From positions 310,001-374,000 of the forward strand of contig NW_024589871.1 in NCBI RefSeq assembly GCF_018446385.1: a stretch of DNA of 64,000 nucleotides, given 5' to 3'. Below are positions 1 through 12,039 of this stretch, one piece after another. The DNA is from Zingiber officinale. Its lineage: Eukaryota; Streptophyta; Magnoliopsida; Zingiberales; Zingiberaceae. The notes below the pieces were generated by a model, which made no database searches, was not told where the DNA came from, and saw only the letters and a program-made list of their open reading frames with translations. The translations under genes were made by a program, and so were the position numbers. The number at the start of each line of letters is the position of its first letter. Positions within the stretch are counted from its first letter, which is position 1.

Positions 1-330
1 ATGTGTTCATTTTTTAAAATCAACACTAATGTAATAATCAATGGATTTTTAAAAACCACAACCAATATTGGTGTTGGTTTTTGCAAACCAGCACAAACGC
101 TGGTTTTGATCTTTGCAAACCAACACTAATATGTAAATGGATTTTTTAAAATTAACATCAAAGTTTGTGCTATTTTTAAAAAACCAACGCCAACATTAGT
201 ATTGATTTGTAAAAACCGGCATCAACGTGTAGTTTATGAGTTTTTGAACACCATCACTAATGTTGTAATTTTTTAAACCAGCATCATCATGTTCTTCAAA
301 ATCAAGCATTAAAGTATTCTCCTAGTGGTT
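1..330. repeat. AT-rich dispersed short repeats
   Basis: The stretch repeats variants of short words such as AACCAACACTAAT and ACCAGCATCAA in both orientations, separated by poly-T/poly-A runs. Such mixed-orientation short repeats are common in the subterminal parts of plant DNA transposons, especially CACTA elements. No terminal inverted repeat or transposase is visible, so the family is not assigned. Positions 331-450 hold nothing recognisable. Confidence 0.4.
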
Positions 331-450
331 TTTAAACAACTAGTTCTTAGACAACAGATAATGAGTAAAAGATAAACATTTAACATACCTTCATAACACC
401 TTTTGCATCATTCTGAAACATGAGTAGAACAAGGAGAGGAGAGAGATGAC

Positions 451-595
451 CAGTATAGTTGTGAGTGAAAATCCTAACTCACTTGGCGCAAACTCAGTAT
501 AGTTGTGAGCAAAAATCCTAATTCACTTGGCGCAAACTCAGTATAGTTGTGAGAAAAAAATCTTAACTTACTTGGCACGAACCGAGAGTTGAAAA
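451..595. repeat. 44-bp tandem repeat, three copies
   Basis: Three copies start at 451, 495 and 539, each beginning CAGTATAGTTGTGAG and ending near CACTTGGCGCAAACT. The period is 44 bp. Copies 1 and 2 are nearly identical; copy 3 is more diverged. The array lies next to purine-rich DNA (600-740) with no convincing reading frame. Confidence 0.85.
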
Positions 596-820
596 GGATG
601 ACCTGTATCTAGGGTTAGAAGCGAAAGAAGAGAGGAGTGGGGTGAGCAAGGAAGATGGTTTAGGGCTTTTGTTTTAAGAAAGAGAGGGAAGGGAAGGAAG
701 AAAATGAGAATAAATAAGTCCGGAGGAAGGAAGAGAGAGATTAAAAATTTTAAATTGACGTTATGTCATCATGCCACGTTTGATGTTGCTCATGGTCGTC
801 CATATAAGAATGTGTAGGGT

Positions 821-842
821 ATATATATATATATATATATAT
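821..842. repeat. (AT)n microsatellite
   Basis: An uninterrupted run of AT dinucleotides, about 11 units. Confidence 0.95.
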
Positions 843-1059
843 CACATTTTCATCAATAAATAAAATATCATCTAAAATAAAAATAAAAAACAAAAAAACA
901 GTTGAACCAGCAGTTTCGATTAAAAATGGCCTTGAACCATAGTCGACCCAGCTTATGGTCCAAGGCCTGTTAATCGAGTCAACGGATAATCGTATGCTGA
1001 CCTAGTTAATTACGGGTCCAGGCTCGATTTGGATGGGTTCGGATCCTGTCCGGAATAGG

Positions 1060-1345
1060 TCTATTGCTTGCTGCCTAGCAGCCGTACCTCCTTACTCGGC
1101 CTTCCAACCTGATAATCCTGCTCCCTGCCCAACCTCCTAACACGGTAGCTCGGCTTCCCTGCAAGCCTCTTAGCTTGGCAGCTCGACAACTCGACCTTCC
1201 TTGCCAACTCGATTTTTCCTAACAGCTCAACCTTCCCTATTAGGCCGATTATCTAGCTCGGCAGCCCAACCTCTTGACTCAGAGCTCGGCCTTTTTGACT
1301 CCGAGTTCAACAAGTCAAGCCCATCTTGACAACTCAGAATCTGAA
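1060..1345. repeat. Degenerate GCTCGGC/CTCGACC repeats, possible old LTR fragment
   Basis: Many imperfect copies of words such as AGCTCGGC, CTCGACCTTCC and GCAACTCGA follow one another. This kind of pattern occurs in the U3 part of plant LTR retrotransposons. No TG...CA ends, primer site or target duplication can be recognised, so it is at most an old, eroded LTR piece. Confidence 0.35.
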
Positions 1346-3095
1346 TTTATTTTTATTTTTAATAAATTTTCATTTATCTCCCGCAACTAGCCATCTTAAA
1401 ACAAGAGTTTATCAACAAGATTGTCCTCCTATAAATTCTCAAAAAAAAAAAAAAAAATTATGAATATCTACCATTGCTCCCGTTTTGAAAATGAAAAGTT
1501 TGGACGTGCCCTTTGAAAAATCTACCTTTTTAATTTAATAAACATCTGAATCTTCATTTTATATGAATTAATTGACGAACTAAACCCACAGCAAAATCAA
1601 TCGATTTATTCTTTTATATATCAGTTATGTTTAATTTCATAGTGCACTGTAATATATCGTATGCACCCGGGATAAGATTGAATTGGTTAATACGGAACAG
1701 AGTTACTATCATATGATAAGAATTTGAATCTCGGTACTGATCAACTACAACTTTCTAATTTATCTCTTCACAGATAGTCCTGTAGTCAACCGTGTGGAGC
1801 TGTTAGGGTGACAGATTTCATCTTTTACTACCATATATATATATAGAAACTGAACCCTAAGTCCAGAATATGACTATATAGGATATAAATTGATTGATTG
1901 ATTTAGATAGACCTTATCTATTTTATTTAAATAAACTAATTAATATAGTGGTCCATATTCTAAATCACAAAATACAATCTAGAAGATGCACTCTCTTTAG
2001 CAATGCTTATAGATACATAAATAGATAAGATTCTCTTATCTATAAATTATGGATTAGAGGATGATCCATTCCGTACAGAAACAACTGACCTAATAGCTAG
2101 CTAGTTTTTCTTTTCTTTATATTCGATAGATCTCTACTTAACAATTAATATATAATTCAAAAGCTAAAAAGAAGAAAAATGATTCGCACAAGTCATGCGG
2201 GCCTTTGAATCCCACGACTAATGATTCTTCTCTTCACTTCTCTTCTCTTCCCTTCTCTTCTTTTCCATGAATTAAGGCAAGTTATTATGCTTGGCGCTAG
2301 CTGCAGGGTGTGATCTGCAGCGCATGCAAGCTTTATTGCTAGCTAACATCAACTTTAAACTTTAGACTCAGAAAATAAGGCCAATTGATCATTCTATAAG
2401 CAATTCAAAAAATGAATTGAACGTTAAAAGTATATTTAAAGGCTGGGCAGCAAAGAGGTGAAAACTCCAAAAAAAAAAAAAATGAAGAAGAACAAAATAG
2501 GAGACAACTGAGGAGAAGAGTCAATGATCCGCCAGGTCTGGCCACACAAGCTGGCGAACCAAATTAAAGGGCGATGGTCAGGTTTTGCATCAGGCTCTGA
2601 CACCCTCGTCTTTAAAGCTCGGTTGCGGGCTTCCATGCCGCAGCTAAAAGACGAGGAGCATTGATGAGCATGCTGCTCTCCACCCGTCACCAAAACTACG
2701 ACGTGCAGCTTTAAGTACACATGCCATCGAAGAATGCCCTTCTTGGTTTCAGGGTTTAGTCAAAAGAGACTTTGTGCGTGTGTAAGCAAGGAGGCGGATA
2801 AAGAAAGAGGAGGTGGGACCGGCCCTCCCTCGCAGTCTGAGAAAGGCTCCGTCGCCATTGGTCATTCTAGGGACGACTGAAACTTTCTTGAGGAGAAAGG
2901 ACGATTCCTGTCTTCCATCTCGATCTTCCTCTGCGGCTGCGCTGCCTGCAATGAGGAAAATCACTGTACCGGAAGTCCCTCTCTCTGTGGATTTCTCTTT
3001 GTCTTTATCTTTTCATTTCTTGCCTTGATAATACTTGAGAACCAGAAGAGAACTGCTGCATTTCACTTGTCATTGCGGGGGAACAGAGGAAGAGG
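1346..3095. other. Non-coding DNA upstream of the HIPP gene
   Basis: AT-rich sequence with a poly-A run near 1441-1456 and CT-rich stretches near 2230-2265. The last few hundred bases should contain the promoter and 5' leader of the HIPP gene. No long conserved reading frame is seen; short open frames on the minus strand here have no recognisable domain. Confidence 0.5.
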
Positions 3096-4585
3096 ATGAT
3101 GAACAAAGAAGAAGGCACCAAGTTTCTCACAATGCAGGTGAACTTTCGTTGGATTTTTTTTTTTTTACTTCTTCGGCCTCTTGAGAACTCGAGATCTTTG
3201 TAATGCTTTCAAATGTGCAGACATGCACTCTGAAAGTGAACATACATTGTGATGGATGTAAGAAGAAGGTCAAGAAACTGCTCCACAAAGTTGATGGTAC
3301 TTCGATTGTTGAGGGATTTGTTTCTTAATTAGTGCCTCGGAGATGATTTAATTTCTTTTTCATTTGTTCGTTGCTAATTTGATCAGGAGTGTACACGACC
3401 AGCATAGATGCTGAAGGAGGCAAGGTGACTGTGTCGGGTAATGTCGATCCGGCAGCTCTCCTCAAGAAGCTCGCCAAAGCTGGGAAGCACGCAGAACTGC
3501 TGGCTCCTAAGGCCGGCAACAACAACCAGGCCCAGAAACCACAGCAACAGCCGGAGAAGCAGGGCGGGAAGCGTGGAAATGGCAGCGGCGGAAACGGCAA
3601 AGATCAGAAGGTTCAACATCCCAAGCCAACTCCACAGCAGCAGCAGCAGCAACAATTTCGACAGCATTTGCAACAACAGCAGAAAATGAAAGCGCCGCTG
3701 CCTCAAATGAAGCCCCTCAATTTCCCACCTCAGAAAGATCTCAAATCTGTCGACTTCAAATTGCCTCCCAAAGGATGTCAGGGCTACGACGACGAAGAGG
3801 ACGAAGTCGATTTCGAGGAGGAGGGTGACTTGGACGAGGACGACATGGACGAGTTCGACTGCTTCGACGCCGACTTCGACGAAGATTTCAAGAGCATCAA
3901 GATCAAACCAGCGATTTCGACGCCGAAAGCGAAAGCCATGATGGCTGACAAAGCCAAGAAAGGCGATCGAGTTCCTCCAGTGCAGAGTAAAGCCGTGTGT
4001 AACAGCATTGATCGAAAGAATGGTAAGAAAGGCGGCGGAGCTAAGCCACAAGATAACAAGAGCTCTGCCAATGGCGGCGCAGAGAAATTTAACCTCAATG
4101 GGCACGACATCAACATAACCAAGAAGATGCAAGGGAAGAACGGAGTAGTTGGCAGCAGCGTGAGCCATCCGATGGCCAATCCTGGCATGGCGGGGCATGG
4201 TAATTTTCCGGCTGGGAAAATGCAAGTCCCCGCTGTCCAAGTGGGGAATATTCCAGCAGTGGCCCGCGGTGCAGGTCCGGCGCCAGGATACTACCAGGGA
4301 GGTGCGTTGGCGCCGCCGTCCGAGGTGATTGCCGCCGCCGCCGCTGTCAATCCGTATCAGCAGCAGTACATGGCCGCCATGATTCAGCAGCAGCAGCAGC
4401 AGCAAAGGATGATGATGATGATGCAAGACCGGCCTGCCTTTCAGCCGACGATGGCCTATGCCCGGACGCCGCCGGTGACTATGTACAACATGCACGTGCC
4501 CCCGCTGCCGGCGACGTATCACACTGAGCCGTTCACCACCTTCTTCAGTGATGAGAACGCTAGCGGCGGCTGCTCAATTATGTGA
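3096..4585 (+). CDS. Heavy-metal-associated isoprenylated plant protein (HIPP)
   Basis: Three exons can be read: 3096-3137, 3221-3296 and 3387-4585, with GT-AG introns, giving 438 residues. The start ATG-ATG ([10 protein letters not shown]) lies directly before the HMA domain. The HMA domain (about residues 15-72) carries the metal-binding pair C24-D-G-C27 in the context [16 protein letters not shown] basic, Gln/Asn/Gly-rich linker follows, then a strongly acidic Asp/Glu stretch (about 172-206), and a Gln/Met-rich tail. The protein ends in CSIM, a CaaX box for prenylation. One HMA domain, a long disordered middle and a C-terminal CaaX box define the plant HIPP family, which binds heavy metals and is linked to metal homeostasis and stress or pathogen response at membranes and in the nucleus. 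The exact HIPP number cannot be assigned. The 3' end faces the MYB gene about 400 bp away. Confidence 0.93.
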
Positions 4586-4606
4586 ATCGATTAAGCTTGC
4601 TCTTGT

Positions 4607-4629
4607 TTATTATTATTATTATTATTATT
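4607..4629. repeat. (ATT)n microsatellite
   Basis: A run of about seven to eight ATT units in the 3' flank of the HIPP gene. Confidence 0.9.
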
Positions 4630-4729
4630 TTGTTTGTTTTTTCACGCTGATTGCAAATCAATTATAACTGTTTCCATGTTCACGCAAAATCATATGATTA
4701 AGGATGTGAGACAATTAAATGTTGCAATC

Positions 4730-4855
4730 ACTCAAGAATTATACTCAAAAATTATTGATTTCCTAAATCAAACAGTATTTTAGTTGATAATCTTAAATGA
4801 ATAATCAAAATTATTAAAGATAACTCCCAACTAAACATAATATCCTCTGCAACTA
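4730..4855. mobile_element. Short relic related to the MITE at 29783-30761
   Basis: The segment containing TTGATAATCTTAAATGAATA followed by ATCAAAATTATTAAAGATAA closely resembles the right end of the MITE at 30690-30750 (TTGATAATCTTAGATGGATA and on). Only this part is seen and no target duplication is evident. It lies in the 3' intergenic space between the convergent HIPP and MYB genes. The rest of 4586-4991 holds nothing else recognisable. Confidence 0.45.
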
Positions 4856-4991
4856 AAATTAAAACAATAACCATCACTAGATGGCAACAGAACAATCTTA
4901 ACAAAACCTTTGTTACTTTATCTATTCACTAAATTATGTCGTCGTCTTATATCACAAGAATATATAAATTACAATGACCAGGATCATAATT

Positions 4992-6444
4992 CTACTGGGT
5001 GGTCTTTTTGGTGGTCATATTTATCATCTCTATCAGGTCCATATCCTTCTTAACACAGTACTCATCACTTGGACTAATTGGCATCACATCCTCACATCCT
5101 CCTGCTAGTTGTTCAAACACACAACTCATGGCATCCTTACCGGGCAGCTCTCTTAGATCAAGCAGCAGCTCAGGAGGGTCTACGAAGTCCCTATCGTCGA
5201 GGAATCGTAATCCATCGTTGTCCTCGACGGAGTTGCTACTCAAGTAGTGAGGTGGTAGTGGAGGAAGAGGAGCTGTTGTCGTGCTAAAATAGTTTGGCAC
5301 TGTCTCATTGGTGCTGTTGTGTTTCTTTGGGTTCAAGCTCTGGATGTAATTGAGCAAAAGTGCACTGGGTTTGCCATCCTGCCTGGACTTGCGGTGCGGC
5401 CGACTGGAACACTGCCTACGCTTGTTGGTGTTCCAGTGGTTCTTGATAGAGTTCTCAGTTCTACCGGGGAGTCGCTTGGCGATCTCGACCCACCGGTTCC
5501 CGAGCTCGGAGTGAGCCTGTATCAGGATCATGTCTTCCACCTCACTCCAACTATCCATCTGCAGGATCATAACAAGGAATTAAGGTGTTGCACTAGATAG
5601 TCCAATCACATTAAAAACTCAAAAAACTTTGGTCCCGGAGAAGGGTCGGACTATATTAGATCAATTTGTACATGGATATATCTTGAATTTTTGTAAGAAA
5701 CTGTTTCCATGACTCGAAATCTTGAAGATACAATGAAATTGCAGAGATATTAACCTTGATGTTAGGCCTTAGATGGTTGTGCCATCTTTCTCTACATTGC
5801 TTCCCAATTCTCCCCTTTATCATTCGAGCTACATGAGCCCATTTCTTGAGACCATATTGCTCAACCAAGCCAACCAAAATTCTACAAAATAAAATCACAA
5901 GAAGAAAAGTAAATTAGTCAATTATTTTATTAGATGCATGTACAAAAGTTATGATTACCAAAATCAATAAGTAATATGCATGTTTTAGGAAATACATACC
6001 ACATAAAAAACATTAAAAAGGGGGGAACAAAAATTTAAACCTGTCTTCTTCAGAACTCCACTGCCCTTTCACTAAATCTGGTTTCTTCTGAACTTGGATG
6101 CCAACTTTATGGTCGAGTTCACCATCCACATCAATATGAGCCTCTTCTTGCAATATTTGATCACCAACCTTCAAATTTGAAACATGCTCATGTTCTTCTT
6201 GGAAAGATTTGTTGAATTGGGAGTCATTGATCACCAAGTCCTGATTAATAAGTAGAGGATCTAAGGGAGTGTAAGTACTTGACGTGCCAATCTTTCGCAA
6301 GCCCTCACCGAGCATCGGAATATCCATTCCCTCCGAAAGGCTATTGAATGGGAAATATTGAAGAAATCCTATCGAACGATCCCTTGGCAAAGTATCAAGC
6401 ATGTTACCCGAAAGTATCAAGCTAAGGGGGGATTGATTGCTCAT
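4992..6444 (-). CDS. R2R3-MYB transcription factor, MYB98/MYB64/MYB119-like
   Basis: Three minus-strand exons, 6444-6041, 5881-5755 and 5558-4992, have GT-AG junctions that keep the frame and give 365 residues. The N-terminal 125 residues are acidic and unremarkable. R2 (about 126-177) runs KGQWSSEED to HLRPNIK and includes [13 protein letters not shown]3 (about 178-227) runs MDSWSEVED to [10 protein letters not shown] and includes [13 protein letters not shown]. The [12 protein letters not shown] and GRTEN(S/T)IKNHWN signatures, together with KGQW instead of KGPW, match the group containing MYB98, MYB64, MYB119, MYB115 and MYB118. In Arabidopsis these act in female gametophyte cell fate, seed and embryo programmes. 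The tail includes [11 protein letters not shown], like the NYIRS motif of MYB98 relatives. The product should be a nuclear DNA-binding regulator. Which subgroup member it is cannot be settled here. Confidence 0.92.
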
Positions 6445-6967
6445 GTAGCCAAACTTTTAGCTATATAAATACCGGATAGACAAAAGCCAAAGCAAGGAAG
6501 ATGAAACCAATATCGATTATTCGGGTTTTTACGAGAAAATTGTAATTAATTTTATTCATAGCCGTTGGTTTAGGGTGAATCAATGGTTATGGTGGTCTAA
6601 GAATTGCGTCTTTAAGTTCTTGAGGGGGATGGATAGAGACAAACAATTATTTGTCTGAAATGAGCAAGTGAAATGATTGTAGATAGCTGGCTATGAAGGT
6701 GGTTAGTCAGAAAATTTACATATGGCAAGTATTCACTGGGTTGTTTTGAAATTAAAATGCTTACTAAGCTGGAATGCTATGGGATGCATGCATTGTTATG
6801 GTAGTATCTTTGGTGCATGCTCATTTACAGTGAACTTGAAAGATTTTTTTTTTTCTTTCTAATTAATTTGTCGTCGAGTAATATTTATATGTTTCTTAAT
6901 TGTCTTGTGTACTTGAATTATCTCTAAGTAATTACATATGTTAATTTTCAAATTTGAGTGGATGTAA
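6445..6967. other. Upstream region of the MYB gene
   Basis: AT-rich non-coding sequence that should hold the MYB promoter. A TATTTATATAG word lies on the minus strand at about 6461-6471, only some 20 bp upstream of the chosen start. That is closer than a working TATA box for this ATG would normally be, so its role is unclear. Nothing else is recognisable. Confidence 0.4.
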
Positions 6968-6982
6968 TATATATATATATAT
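6968..6982. repeat. (TA)n microsatellite at transposon border
   Basis: A short TA run lies immediately before the putative CACTA terminus at 6983. Many plant transposons sit in such sites. Confidence 0.8.
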
Positions 6983-7009
6983 ACTAAAACAATAGGAAAT
7001 TAGGGATAA

Positions 7010-7650
7010 AAAAATATTCGTCGCAAATCAGTCGTTGCTAAATTTTGCAACGAAAAAAAATAATTCGTCTCAAATTTTACAACAAACTATAATTTTTGTC
7101 ACAAATTTTATTACAAATATACACCATATAGTGTCTTTAAATTTGGGATGAAAATATATTTTCGTCTCAAATTAGGGACAAATTCTGGTTCGTCTTGAAT
7201 TTGAGACGAATTTTGGTTCGTCCCAAAATCTGGGTTTACCCAAATTCCCAAGGTTCGTTCCAGATTATGGATGAATCTGGTTCGTCTCGAATTTGGGGAG
7301 AATCTTGTTCGTCCCGAATTCGGGATGAATATGGTTCGTTCCAAAATCGAGACAAATCAAAATTTGTCCCTAATTTAGGATGAATTTGGGGAATTGAAGG
7401 TAAACCCGAATTTTGGGACGAACCCAAATTCATCCCAAATTGGAGACGAATTTTGGTTTGTCCCAAATTTGGGACGAATCAATTTGTCCATAATTTGAGA
7501 TGAACATGGGTAATTCGGTGTGAGATTTTGGGGCAAACCCAAATTCGTCCTAAGGTTCGTCCCAAATTCGGGACGAACCCGATTTCATCTCTAATTAGGG
7601 ACGAACTCAAATTCGTTTCAAATTTTAGATGAACCCTAGTTCGCCCCAAA
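7010..7650. repeat. CACTA subterminal repeat array (GTCCCAAATTTGGGAC-type words)
   Basis: Some twenty imperfect copies of a 10-16 bp word (TTCGTCCCAAATT and its complement AATTTGGGACGAA) occur in both orientations, many forming perfect short palindromes. In En/Spm elements such motifs bind the TNPA-type protein and position the two ends for excision. The short open frames across this array, on both strands, are by-products of the repeats. Confidence 0.75.
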
Positions 7651-9154
7651 TTTTATCCCAAAATAAAAAATAAAAAATAAAAGATTCTCTACATTTTTAT
7701 TTTCTTTATCCTATTGATATATCAAATACATCATTACATAATCTGATCTATAAATCTCTTATCATCCCCATATCCAAATTTAAAATATATTATTCAAACT
7801 TCAACATACATCATATTTATACACATCCAAAAAACAACAAAAACTACACATCTCATATCAACATTCAAATATGTTAACTCAACACACATCATATTTATAC
7901 ATCAAAACAAGAACTAGTTTGGTTCAACAACTCATAATCCAAATAACAAATATCTCAAAACATCTAAAGCATAAAATAAAATACTAATTGTTATGCTTTG
8001 GGAGCTTCGTGCGCTTTCTTCCGTTTTTCGTTCTTCTTTTTCTGCGTTAAATTACAAATGAATAATAACTAACATTTATAACAAAAAAAAAATATTTAAA
8101 ACATATCAATGATATCATATTGAAATAAGACATCTACAACTTATGCAACTAACTTTTCAATGCCATGTCCCCTTGCCTTTATCTTTGCTTTTCTCATTCT
8201 TTAAATTTCCTTGTGGTTTCTAAAGGCTATAAGGAAATCTTGGTCATTCTCTTAAAGATGAGATAGGAGTAAACAAATCAATCAAAGTGGGAAATAAGTT
8301 TTCTTCAATTATCCCAATTCCTTTTCTTTCATCTCTTCGAGGTGAGCTTCAACTTTCCACAAAACCCACTAACTATTAGAAGATCAAAGTGAACTTCAAC
8401 GCAAACAATGGAGTTTCATAGCTAAAAAAAAGCAAGAAATCCAAGAAAGATTAACCAAATAAATCTAGAGGAAGTAAAATAGTTGGATTGCATAATTTTA
8501 ACATAAAATGATTTTTACAACGTTAATACAGTAATATCATCAGTTTATACCAGCAAGAATAAGAAAATTCACTATTAATCCGAAGATTTTTTTTCTTATA
8601 CACCTATATATTCTTTTGTTAAACATCTTGTCCAAATCAACTGTGTCCTCGTCCTGTCACCATGCTATGTTATGCTTTTAAAATTATTCATCCAATTGAT
8701 CATTTGATAGTGTAGATATTCTCTTACCTAAGGATTTCAATAATGAATGCATATGATTCTACTATCTAGTTTTTGTGCCACACTATATGAATTATCAATA
8801 TCTGGATATGATGTGTCCTATTACATGGTTATCATAATATATCAAAGAATTAGATAGCAAAAAATATCATTTATTCCTATTTGCATGAAACATACATGAA
8901 ATAAAACTTTTAATTAAGTGTAATAAAAATGTATAGATCATGTAATCAAAAATACATGTATCAAATATTTATGACATAATAAAAGTATTGAAATATATAT
9001 AACTAAATTTGCATAGATTAGTAGTAGACAAATCAAAAATATAAAACATGACATAATATGCAAAGTATCAAGGGAAAATAAAAATATAAAAGAAACTATA
9101 ACAATACATGCTAAAAAAAGTCTAATATAAAATTTACCATAAATTAACTAAGAT

Positions 9155-10732
9155 TCACCACCATTGCCATGCCACATGATCACCATCATCACCGTCACCG
9201 GGAGGATTCTTACTTGGAGCAGAAATTAATTGAAAATGTTGTAAAGTCAATTCTTGATTTATGTGCATTTGTCTCATTTCTTCATCCCTTTTATTTAAAA
9301 TCTCCTTCAACTGTGAAACCTCTTCAGTCAAGTGATTCATTTGCTGGGTCTGTGAGGAGGAAGAAGATATACGACCAACTCTATGGGTTCTGCTCAAAGA
9401 ACCCATTCCAAATATCTTTCCTCCTTTTTTTTTTTTGACTCTCCACTTGCCTGTAGCCATAAATTTAAATCAGTACCAACAGATGGCTCAAACCCCTCCA
9501 TATCTGCACTAGCAGAACCAGAACATCTCTGTGCTGCCTCTAGTTCATCATATTTCTCCTGTATTATAATAAAAAATAAATTATAATTATAATAACATTA
9601 ATTTAGGAACGCAAGACTATAAAGTTATGTGGGTACATTAATAATAGAATCTAAGTTATAAATTTAGATCCAAAATTTATTCAAACCTTGATTGCGCTAG
9701 CTCTGTCCCCGCTCCAAGTCTTATCTTTTTTCTGAAAGGTGTGGGTAAAAGTTTCTATAAATGTAGGCTCCTTTCCTAGTTCTTTGGACTAAAAACAGAT
9801 GATTAAAGATAATTAAATATTGTCAAATAGATTAAGAAATAATGGGAGTGTTAAAAAATTATCAATCTACGTCTATGCTCATCAATATTGATAGATCTTC
9901 CCGCATATGTAGTAGACATATCTCCAGAATTAAAAGATTGATTTGTTTTATTCTGGTGACTTTTTGTTTTAAACTCCTCAGTTTCCCAATAATTGGTAAT
10001 CGTTATCCAGTTTTCCTCAGTGATGAATGGTGGTTTTTTTCTCTTTGACTTTGCATGATTGAGTACATGGTGAATGTGATCGTCACATTTCTTCATGAAA
10101 ATCCTTCTTATTTCCATCTCATTACTCATGTCCCAAGTGAATGATTATTGTTGTAATAGAAAAAAAAATAATTATTTATATATTTACTTTCATTTAAGAT
10201 ATAAAACAAATGGGATATACCCTAAATTCACTCCACCATAACTCTCTAGTTGGTGCTGGAGTGCTAGTATAACTTATCGAGTCCTCTCTACAATGGTTAT
10301 TCACAATTCTATTAATTTCGTGAATAACATGGACATAATTATCGAGCCTATTATAATTTACAAAAAAACATGTTAAATAATTATGGAAGTTGAAAAAATA
10401 AAATATTTTAATTTTACTTACGAATCTTCACAAGGGGCTATAGACTCTCGAGTGTCTAGCCTCTCAACAATCGAATGTCGGGAAGGAATAGAAGAGGCTA
10501 CTGGGGACTCGATCGGCGAAGGTACAACCGAAGGGGAAGGAGTAGACGATGGTGCATAGGAAGGTATTGTTGAAGGTGTATGCGACGGTCCTGCATTGTT
10601 TGCCTGATTAGGTGGGGGCATAGATACAGTTTCTATAGGTGTTGTATGCTGAGCTCTCCGTCTGCGACCTCCTCGTAGAAAGAGATTCTGAAAATTCAAA
10701 CATAGAAAAAATTTAATACAAATTTGTTTCAT
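9155..10732 (-). pseudogene. En/Spm-associated transposon protein (Transposase_24-like), degraded
   Basis: Three separate minus-strand blocks resemble the plant Transposase_24 family in the right order. Block 10732-10418 is a Pro/Ser-rich N-terminus. Block 10129-9851 contains ENWITITNYWETEEFKTKSH and NKTNQSFNSGD, like the family signature W..F..YW.S.EF...S..NK.NR. Block 9460-9155 contains KKGGKIFGMGSLSRTHRVGR and then a coiled-coil-like stretch (MNHLTEEVSQLKEILNKRDE) ending in PPGDGDDGDH. The blocks lie in different frames. They may be exons of one gene or a decayed copy; introns cannot be fixed with confidence. The protein belongs to the second gene of CACTA transposons. Confidence 0.65.
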
Positions 10733-10870
10733 AATAAATAATATGAAACAAAAAAACTTACCATATTTCCTAAGAGAAAAAGTGAATCCATGAACCCCCG
10801 AGAAGACGATAAGATATAACTTCTAATTATCTATAAAAAAATACAGAGTATTAACATAGAAGCTTTTAAA

Positions 10871-11384
10871 TAAAGGAAATATTAGAAGAATACAAAACTT
10901 TCACCTCATGATCCTACTTAACTTGACTAAGCACAAAAGTAGACTCCTAAAGCAAAGAGTAACGTTTTTAGAGTTTAATAGAGGCTTTATAAAGGTGTAT
11001 ATTTTGCATTTGCTTACCTTTTCAATTGATTAAAAATTCAGTTTAACCGAATGTCTTTACCTACTATTCTTGGTTAATCGGTAGAAATGATCAATATAAA
11101 TTAGAAAGAATATTGGTAATAGTTGATGAATATATTTTATTGGAATGTTACTAATAGTAATATATTGAAAACCCAAAAATGATCATAATTAGATGAGTGT
11201 AAGAAAGGTTTAATTAGTTGTCGCACTTTAAATTGATTGAGTTAGATGTGATTTAACTTGAAAGAGTTTGGAGTACGATCCACTTCGACTTAGGTTGATT
11301 CAATTTGACCCAAAGTGGTTCAAGTCTTGGTAGACTTTTGCTAAGTCAAGAGCAACTCGACGGATGTGTGAGCTTGCCTAGAGT
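10871..11384. other. Non-coding DNA between the CACTA relic and the hAT MITE
   Basis: AT-rich sequence with no reading frame or repeat family recognised. Short TTGACT/AAGTCAA-like words near 11230-11350 recall LTR U3 sequences elsewhere in the window but are too few to assign. Confidence 0.4.
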
Positions 11385-12026
11385 TAGGGGTGGCAATTCG
11401 GTTCGGGTTCGGGTTGACAGGTTCGGGTTGGCAGGTTGGCGGGTTGGCAAATGACAACCTGAACCCGACCTGATTATTATTTCGGGTCAAAATATTCAAC
11501 CTGAACCTGATCTGTTTATTTGCACTTGACCCGAACCCGACCCGAACCCGACCCGTTTGACCCGTTTAACCCGCTTGACCCGTTTAACCCGTTTAACTCG
11601 TTCGACCCGTTTGACCCGTTTAACCTGTTTGACCCGTTTGACCCGAATATGACCTGAATTCATTAAATAAAATTTGTATATTTAATTAAAAATTAAAAAT
11701 AACATTTATCTACACAAATTGAAAATTCATATCATAAATGATAAGCCATAGCAACATTGCAATCAATAGCATAACATATCTCTATGTTTAGGGTTTTTAA
11801 CTTTTTTAAATTTGTAATTTTAGTTTAAATTTATAATTATTTATAAACGGGTTCGCGGGTTGTAATCGGGTCATTTCAGGTTGACCCGAACCCGACCTGT
11901 TTATTAATTGGGTCAAATGGGTCGACCCGATTTCGACCCGAACCCGAAACTACCCAACCCTAACCTGATTTTTTCGTGTTCGGTTCGGGTCGTGTTTTCA
12001 TGTCGGGTCAAAAATTGCCACCCCTA
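11385..12026. mobile_element. Non-autonomous hAT-type MITE with 8-bp target duplication
   Basis: The element begins TAGGGGTGGCAATT and ends AATTGCCACCCCTA, a perfect 14-bp terminal inverted repeat. It is flanked on both sides by CCTAGAGT (11377-11384 and 12027-12034), an exact 8-bp target duplication typical of hAT transposons. Both ends are packed with GGGTTCGGG/CCCGAACCCGACCCG-type repeats, and the left part has tandem ACCCGTTTGACCCGTTTAACC words. The 642-bp length and lack of coding capacity mark it as non-autonomous. The exact target duplication suggests a fairly recent insertion. It landed next to the left LTR of a Gypsy relic. Confidence 0.92.
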
Positions 12027-12039
12027 CCTAGAGTGGACT

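Larger units (their letters stand above)
6983..10870 (-). mobile_element. CACTA (En/Spm) DNA transposon relic
   Basis: The left border reads ACTAAAACAATAGGAAA, a degenerate match to the CACTA terminus CACTACAAGAAA. About 640 bp of short subterminal repeats built on TTCGTCCCAAATTTGGGACGAA-type words follow, a hallmark of this superfamily. Further in, minus-strand coding remnants match the plant En/Spm-associated protein family (Transposase_24). A basic lysine/arginine-rich piece near 7990-8060 may be a terminal exon. The first gene (the DDE transposase) and the other terminus are not visible, so the element is truncated or rearranged on its right side. The right limit is approximate. Confidence 0.7.

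Noticed and set aside
3383-4522. Long open frame antisense to the HIPP gene
   Set aside because: His/Leu/Arg-rich translation of the opposite strand of a GC-rich, repeat-coding exon. The plus strand has a domain, splice sites and a CaaX end.
9169-9586. Plus-strand open frames over the CACTA relic
   Set aside because: They mirror the Transposase_24-like blocks on the minus strand and have no domain of their own.
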